Of a stretch of DNA of 64,000 nucleotides, positions 43,501-52,500 are shown piece after piece. Position 1 is the stretch's first letter, and every line of letters begins with the position of its first letter. This stretch comes from Henricia sp. BOLD:AAB3569 (lineage: Eukaryota > Echinodermata > Asteroidea > Spinulosida > Echinasteridae). Under the pieces are notes generated by a model, which was given only the letters and a program-made list of their open reading frames with translations, made no database searches and was not told the DNA's origin. Made by a program: the position numbers and the translations under genes. The stretch lies in contig JBBELK010000482.1 in NCBI GenBank assembly GCA_037783545.1, positions 620,001 through 684,000 on the forward strand, given 5' to 3'.

Positions 43501-46500
43501 CAACTCGTACATAAATGTTACACAATGAACATATGACCCATTAAAAAGCAATTTTTACAAAGAATGGCAATTGCAGCAATGCTTTGGAATATGGGCACCG
43601 CCATTTGTCTAAATACTGGGTGAACAGTGACACTTTTGCATACAACTCCAAGTATATATTTTTATAGCAATACGCTAAAAACGTGAAGTACCTCTTTAGA
43701 AATCTGTAAGTGAAGGTTTGCATAGTGCAGTGCCTTTTCATGGTTCTGGAGGGCGGTGTGCGCATTGCCTAAACTCCAACAAGCCCGCCCTTCTCCAACT
43801 CTGTATGCAGAAGAAGAAAAAAAATGATTAATAATGTCACAGAAAACTTATTCTCCTGTAAACAAAATAAAAATCGATCTTTTTGATTTGATGAGGGCAA
43901 TTACAACCTCATCTCCAAAATCTGTGAAAAGTGTGAAAATTTCAGACATTTATTTCTGTAGAACACAAAAGGGAAAAGACAAGTTGGAAAAAAAATGGGT
44001 AGGAAGCAGGGCTGTAGTCGAGTTTTTCACAAGTCTATCACAAGTCCAGAGCCGATAAAAATCACAATTCCGTGACAAGTCCCGCACAAGTCCAGTAACT
44101 AGACTTGAATTAAGACCCAGGGACTTATGGTGGACTCAACTACTACCCTGGTAGGAAGCAAGAAGCAAAAATAAAATGCACAATATTAAAATAAAAAACG
44201 GAGGTCTTTTGTTACTAAGCAAATTTTGTTGCAATACAGTGTACATTTAAAAATATTTATGAGTTCATGAATACTGATTGAGCTTGTTATAACTAAATAA
44301 CAATTAAGCAAAACAGGAAACTTATGCTTATTAAACATCCATTAAAAGCAACACACAATGGGAATGAATTGAACTTTGGAAACATTCAATTCAAATGTCG
44401 CTATAATAAATGTTATAAGGGAATTTTTTTTCACAAAAGATCTGGCAATTTCTTTGAAAATACTACACTCAATGGATTTTTTTTAATGTGACTCACTGGA
44501 TATAACCTTCGATGGGCAATGCACAATAACTACAAAGGAACAATCCTTGCAGAAACATTCGCTTTAAATCCGTTAATTTCAGTTTCATGCTTCAAAAACC
44601 CACTCATTCCAACTTCAATTTGATCTCAATCTGTACAGCTTGCGTGTACACACACACAACAAATAAAAAGCATACTCGACCTTGAGCCAAGATTACATGC
44701 TAAATTGCTCTGTGTCTTTCAGAGATTTTTGCAAAAAGGATTTAGGATTGCCACGAGAAATCAAATTGTATTTTAAAGCTGCCTATAGACCGTATCGAAT
44801 AGCTGCCATCTTGTAGGCCAACTTTTGACATTTAATGGTAGTATACATGATTGGTAAACCATGATTTCAACTGGTAATTAAAAAGCCTACCCCTGTCGAG
44901 AACAATCCAAGCATGGTTTTTGTGCATGAATGAATGGATTTTAAAAAAACAAATCTTTAGAAATTCAAATAGTTTTTTCTCATGAATGGGGGCACTTCAG
45001 ACAAAATAATTTCACAGGAGGATTACTACCATTACTTACCATCTTGATAACAAGTAAGCTTTTTAATTAAGACATTTTTCGGAGGGTAATTACCAAACAT
45101 GTAGACTACTGTACCTTGAAATTGATCAATGCATGTCCTCAAGCAACAAAGAAACTGCCCTACAAGATGGCAGCTATTCGATACGGTCTATTCATAAGTG
45201 TGTTTTCTGTTTTGTCTTTGGAATGATCATTTGAATACTAGTAAGTAAATACAAAAAAACAAGGGAAGAATTTCGAATTGTCATTGAAAAATAAGCGTCT
45301 CTGTGCTTTCTTTTGTGATAATTTTCAAATGAAAAGACGCCTGATGTAATATAATTGCTCAGCATCTGAAACGAGGCTGCCAGTGTTAATTTCAAATTTG
45401 TCAATAGGCAAAGACATTTTAACTGAATGAGATTTATATTAGACCATGAATATGAAATTAATTTGTAATGCATAGTTCCGATTTTGCCCAGTTAACCCCG
45501 CCCCCTTGGATATTGTTGCTATGGCTCACACGCTATCGTCAAAATGGCGAAACACAACGCACAAAGCAATGGGAATTTCAATGGAAAGCACAGATTCATT
45601 GGAGAAAACTCAAAGGTATTCATGTTTCAGCTAGGGTCGACAGTTATCTTACAACACACCAAGTAAAGGGCCAGTAATACAGGGATGTCATATCATGAAA
45701 TACGTGCTTTCGTACCTTTGAACAACGAAACGACCGGCCTTGAAACCAAAAATTCACACGGAACATCGCATACAACACTGTACAAATTGTATGGGGCAGA
45801 ACATCGCGTGATGTTGTTGCAAACATTGCACTTTGACCTATGTGGGTGATCTCTGCTAGCTCTGTTGTGATTGGTCGGCGGGTTCGGTTGATTGACAGGT
45901 CGGAACTATGCATTATGTAGGTGGTCAAATGCACTTCACATTTTAGCAGAAACTTCATGTAATTACACATGGGTGAAATGGCAAACAGTTTTTGAGTATA
46001 AATTACCTGTCTTTGAGTTTTTGTGCGATTCTGTGGTGCCTCTCATGATAGTCTATTGCAGTTTCAAAATCTCGCAGCAGGGTGAACGTATTGCCCAGAC
46101 TGTAGCATGCCTGTGCCTCGACCGCTATGTCGCCTAACCGCCGTGCAATATGGAGAGTTTTCCTGAAAAGATTAAATAAATAAATTAATTAATTAAAATA
46201 AGATAAAATGATAGAGTACTGTAGTACATCATATTCAAGACTTGTTTGATTCTACATGTTGTGGGTTCGAAACACTTTCCCCCAAAGTTGATTCTGTGAT
46301 TTTCAGTATGTTGTTTCATTCCAAATTCCCTCCACGTCACTTTCAAATTTATGTGCATCAAATTTACACGCGTAAAGCTACTGGTAAAACCAGCCTTAGC
46401 ATCAATTTGGTTTTGTTTTCAAAAAGCTGAATCACATCCAGGTCTAAATGAGAAAATCTGAATCTAATGCAATCACAACTTGGATGCCGCATGATAATTA

Positions 46501-49500
46501 TATCATTAATACACTACCCATCAAAACTTTGGAAACACCTTGAAAGTTTTAGGTTTTTAAGAAGGAAGTATTATTTTGTTTATTCATAATAAACCAAGTT
46601 ATTAAAGCAAACGGAGGTGTAAGGGGTATCGGGAGAGAAAGCAGTCATCTGGAGTGCTGTCCATCGTGGAATGGCCTGCCCAGTCACCTGATCAATCCCA
46701 TTGAGCTGCTCTGGGAGGAGTTGGATCGTAAGGTCAGAAAGAAATGCCCAACCAGCCAAGAAAACCTCTGGAGAGTCTTAAAAGAGGCGTATTTCCACTG
46801 AATGTTTGGAGAAACTGACAATCAGGATGCAAAGATTGTGTGTAGCTGTCATAGCTACTAAGGGGGGATTCTTTGATGAACATCAAGTTTAGCCGTTTCT
46901 TTTTGCATGCTCTCCAATTTGTTGATAAAGCCCACTGCAGCCGAGGCCGAAGATGGCACTAAAATTTACATACATAGAATACACCTACATTTGCTTTCAC
47001 AAAATTAACATTCACAAAATTAACATTCACAAATTACATGTTTTCTTCTCAAAAACCTGAAACTTTCAAGGTGTTTCCAAAGTTTTGATGGGTAGTGTAC
47101 ATTGTCCCATAATTTATGTTTTCACATGTTTTTGCAAGCGGCAAAAAGCCACCTGCCATTCACCGTCTTAAATTAGCGAGGTTAATAAGAGAGACGGTAC
47201 ACGCCATCAGTGTTAACTCTTAAAGATCGATTCTTAATGGCCACCCCAAGGTTTCAAAAGCAGTAGATGTACCGTTAAAGCCCAAGAATCAATCCACTAA
47301 TAGCCGAGACCTTGGCCTTGGTTCATATGGATTATTTCCCACATCTCTTGCATGCTTCCTTTCTGAATAATAATTTGAAGTACTTGGGCGTACGGTTTGA
47401 GACAGGATGTCAGGCAACGTGATCAGAATTGAGTAGATGAAATTATGAAAGAGGCAGGCAGGACTGTCAGAGATTTATGCAGCAGTTTGAGGGTACATGT
47501 AGTTTTTATGAAGGCATTGTTTCAGTTTTTAGTATATGGCTAGAGTGCTCTCCATGGCCACATCAACCAGGGTGGCCCAACCTGTTAAAATGTTATGCTA
47601 CCCTATTAAATTTTCGTTGTCCTAATCAAATTAGGGGCCCTCTGTTAAAATTTTGCTTTTTAACTTAATTTTAAGACATGATTTTATAATAATTTTATAT
47701 ACCGTACATTTACCAGTAGATATCACATACATATATTTCATGATGCTTTACATTTTTACCCCTGGTCATTGGGCTCTCAATACGTAGCATTCCTCAATTT
47801 ATCTCTCAGTTCCCTGGGGAATATACAGCCCCAGCTGCCTGTTACAATGTAGACACTTATGAGCTAATCAAACACCATTTTCACTACCCTCTCAGGTACC
47901 CATTTACTCCTGGGTAGAGTGAGAAGAAATTTATGGCAAAGTGCTTTTCCCAACGACATGCACCGTGGACACAGGGCCAGCCTGGATTAAAATAACATTT
48001 TGCATTCTAAACGTCAAACACATTGATTCTAAATGTACATTATTGACCGGTAACAATAACATGCAACATTAGCCGCACAATTTGCAACTTTCCCAAAGAG
48101 CGCTGTCAAATTGTGTAATTTATAGAATTGCCAATTACAATTAATATTGGTACCTACAATTTAGCTGGTTATGAAAGCATGTTGTGTTGTCAAAATTTAT
48201 ATCATTGAAATCCAATGCAATGTTGTGACATTTATATGACCTTGTTTTTATCTTCATTTGCACGCGATTTGATTTTTCCCTTTCAACGAAGGACAAGGCC
48301 TTTTTGTTTTGGACAACTTCTGCATCCTGTTTTGAGCTTACATGTAAGTTCCCCCTTGATGCAATGCCATTCATGAGTAAGTACATGTATGCAGACAATA
48401 TGGTCATTTCCTGTGATTGTCAAATCAAATGATTTTCCTTTTATTTTTTACAAATCAAAAATCTATTTGTTCAACTGGCAACTTCCTGAAACATATTGCG
48501 TTGTTTATTGTAAAATCATTATTCTTTGAACTATTTATTTTGTTGGGCAATTACTTACATGTGTTATTTCAATACCATAGAACAGCACATCTTTGTGCAA
48601 TTAGCCTTTTGCACGTTTCGCGTGAATAGCGTCTGGTGTATTGATGTACTTCCTTTTACATGCACACTTACATGTAGTATCCACTTGACCAGTCTAAATT
48701 TTTGTTGCTATGTGGTGCATGCAGCAGGTGTGAAGTACAGAATCAATACCGTGTTCACCGTAGAAGAGAATGGCATAAAGCCTAGTGTATATCGACATTG
48801 CAACTGGAAGCCACTCAACTGATCAGTTGCTGTTGATGTGTGTGTAGCGCGCTCATGGACAGCGACTGATCAGTTGCGCAACTAGCGGCAACTGGGAGCA
48901 TCCAGCTATGTCTACATTTCTAGGGCCCGCACATAGACACGGTAATTTGGAGTACATTGACCTTGCAACTGGAGCAACTGTTGCTGCAGTTGCTGTCGAT
49001 GTGCGCGCACGTATTCAGACACACACATGCAACTGACATCAACTAGTTGCAACTACGCGTACATCGATGCAACTGACCGCAACTGGGTACAACTAGTTGC
49101 CAAAAATTAGAACGGGAGCAACTCGCGGCAACTGGGATTTTTCCAGTTGCCAGTAGTTGCAAGTGCGCGTACATCAACCTTTTTAAGCAACTGATCAGTT
49201 GCTCCCAGTTGCCACGAGTTGCTTCCAGTTGCCGGAACACCAGTTGCCACTAGTTGCTTCTAGTTGCAATGTCGATGCACGTACGCGAGGCTTAAAGCAA
49301 CCAGACGGTTGACTGCTATACAATGGCATGCACCACATAGCAACAACAGCATAGTATGTGACTTTCTAAACTGCACCTCAATTTGAAAGTGAAGAATTCG
49401 GGGCACCAGTCATTATGCAAAAGTTACACACAAATTATAATTCATGCAATTCAAACTTATGTATTCAAGTTGACTTTCCGGTTATAAAATGACATTTTGC

Positions 49501-52500
49501 ACAGAATTGCCGTATTACAGTGATATATTTGCTCTATTTCCTGCCATGTTGGTTATTTAATACACCGTGTGATTGCATTTTGTATGCAATCACGCTCAAC
49601 TAGTATTCAGATATCGAATTATTATTTCCGGCATTCAGTCGGCCAATGATTTAAATTGTACGAGGCAAAAAATACAAAAATAAAACACATTCAGATGTGT
49701 GACATAAGCTGTAAGTTAATTGTTGTTTGCACACTTGAAATTTTTTCACAACTCGAGGGCTAATTTTAACCAAGTTGTTTTTTAAATGAGCCTCGCTGGG
49801 ATCTCCAAAATTGCAAATTTGGTAATTTGCAATCGATTTGAATTCCATTAATTCTTGAAGTAGTTTTGTCGTAATGCACTGTTTGAAGAACAGGAACCTT
49901 AGAGGATGTCCTGCCCGGGTCCCGGAACAAATTCAAACTACATGTAAATTGCTGATAGGCAGGATTTCACACTCATTGAGCTCAAATTTTGTTTATTTTG
50001 TCCACACATCTTGATGGACACCGCATAAAAAAGGGCTTTAAAATTTTTTTTTTTTAGTAGTATTATGTTAATAACAACTGCAGTTTTGACAAAATCCGAC
50101 TTTGAAGTATGTTTTATATAAAAATTTAATAAAATTCCCCTGGTTTGTGAGTATACAATCACTCTGCTAAAATAAAATGTTACTAAAAAACATCTTTCGA
50201 GTATTTTTTGCTTTTTCTAGTTTTATTTTTGGCTCCTTGAATGCAATTACCAAACATAATTGCAATAACACTTCAAAAAACGACCTTCAATCAAAAAATA
50301 TAATTTAATAATCTGCGACACAATCATACCGACTTTCAACACACTATGGCAACAGTACCAATGAAAGCCTATTTTTAGTACATTTAGTTTAACCCTCAAT
50401 GCCACGATATTAGATTTCCGTATTTTCAAGCCGTCTGCAGTTTTCTTCAACTGCGAACAACAATTTGTTTTATTACTTACTTGTAATGGTCGGTGGCCGT
50501 TTCAAAATCCCCCATAAACACACAGGCATTGCCAAGGTTACTGTAGGCCCGCCTTTCCGCCGCTTTATCGCCAAATTCCTTGGCTATGGACAACCTCTGT
50601 GGACAAAGGATTATAATACATTTCCAGGAAATGTATATTATTCTTACCTACATGTAAAATACGTTCATATAAAATACCTCCCCAAAATACTATCCATGGG
50701 AAGAAAACAGGAAATTTGCAATCTCTAATTTTGATGTGGAAGCAAAAAGGTTGGTGTAATTACGGCACTGCTTTATGGAACCGGATAAATTAGTTTACTA
50801 AACTTTTGTTTTTTAAAAAAGATATCCTTGAAAATACCATATATACAGATTTAGAACTCGAAATTTCAGAATGGTAATGAGAAAAATATGTCACATGATA
50901 TGGTATCAAAATCCCAACACCCATGGGAAAAATGGGCGGCTCAAAAATGTGATCTGGTCATACTCCTTTAAGATCAAGCACTGTACCATTGACTCGTGGA
51001 ATTCATATTAAACCGAGCCAAAAATAAAGGCCCTCAGTTACGCACATATTTGAAGTACATGTACATGTATGTCACCGGGGTAATCGTTGATGAATAAAAC
51101 AAACGTTTCCACATTTTAATTGCAAGCATTCCACGTTACCAAGCTTCAGGTTTACATGTAAATACAAGTTCAAGGTTTATGGCGTGCGCTTAATCAATCT
51201 GTGCAGTTTGGCCACACGAAAAATTGTACATATATGTACAATATTTTTATAGTCATTATGATCCACGCAGTAAAAACTTGCTTAAAATTTATTGCATCGG
51301 TCCAAATGATGTCAAGTAGAAGAAATGTTTGCCCATCACGACGCGGTATGTACTATATACTAAAACTCATAGCGTTCTCGGGTGGGACTCGAACCCACGA
51401 CCTCCTACATACTAGACAGACGTCTTAACCATTCGACCACTGAATAGCTCGCGACTTGAATTAAGACCCAGCGACTTGTGGTGGACTTGTGAAGGCTTGT
51501 GAGGACTTGTGATGGACTCGACTACAACCATGTTTTGTACTATGAGATATTTTTACCCCAATGCAGAATAATAAATTCACAAAGGATATCATAAACTGTC
51601 CCCCCCCCCCCCTTCCCCCACCCCACAAAAAGAAAAGACAGGACAAATAATTCACAATGCATCGTGTCCAGAGTGTGATAGTTGGCATTGTACAGATGCA
51701 ACACAAAGTTTTGTGAATAAAACAGTTTGACCAATTGCGAATGTACGCGTGGGCACATCATAATGTCTGGCAATTGAGGCCGACCAACATATATTATTAC
51801 ATGTAGACAAACATATTATACAAACATTGAACGTTTATGAGTTTAATGATATGAATATTTTATATTTTCATTTGAAGATGGAATGTTCCATTCAACTAGG
51901 TGAGGACGATTCAAATGGAACATTCCATTTTAAATAAATGAAAATATTCGTCCCATTGAACGAATGAAGAACATATTTGTTTCATAGAAGACCCAAGGAG
52001 ATCTTGATTATTTGATTGGAGGCCATGATCTGAGAACATGAAAAATACTTACGATCCTAGTCTCCGACACTTCTCTTATTACGACAATCAGTTAATCTGA
52101 CTAATCAACCATGTGTTTTACAGGAACGTGTCTGCGTAACATGGCTATGTAGACATTCAATGGTCATTTGCACACTAAACTAAACAGCATGTGCACGGAT
52201 GCAGCATTCAATACATGTACCACAATTAACGAGAGTGCAATATGGAAAATATTGAACGCTACGTGATCGACATCCTTGGGAAATTAAAAATTAATGTGAA
52301 AATCTTACTTTCTCATGATAAACAGTTTTCTTAATATGTAGGCCATCAATGATCCAAATAAATCATGAACATCACGTCGCGGCAATCACATACATACTTG
52401 ATAAGTGATCAAAACACAATCAACCATCTAAAATAAACCATACCTCTTTATGGAATTCAATGGCGGTCTCAAAGTTGCCGAGTAGATAATGTGTGTTGCC

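Noticed and set aside
51361..51440. Functional tRNA gene on the minus strand
   Set aside because: The T arm is perfect but acceptor-stem pairing is poor; it looks like a SINE head.
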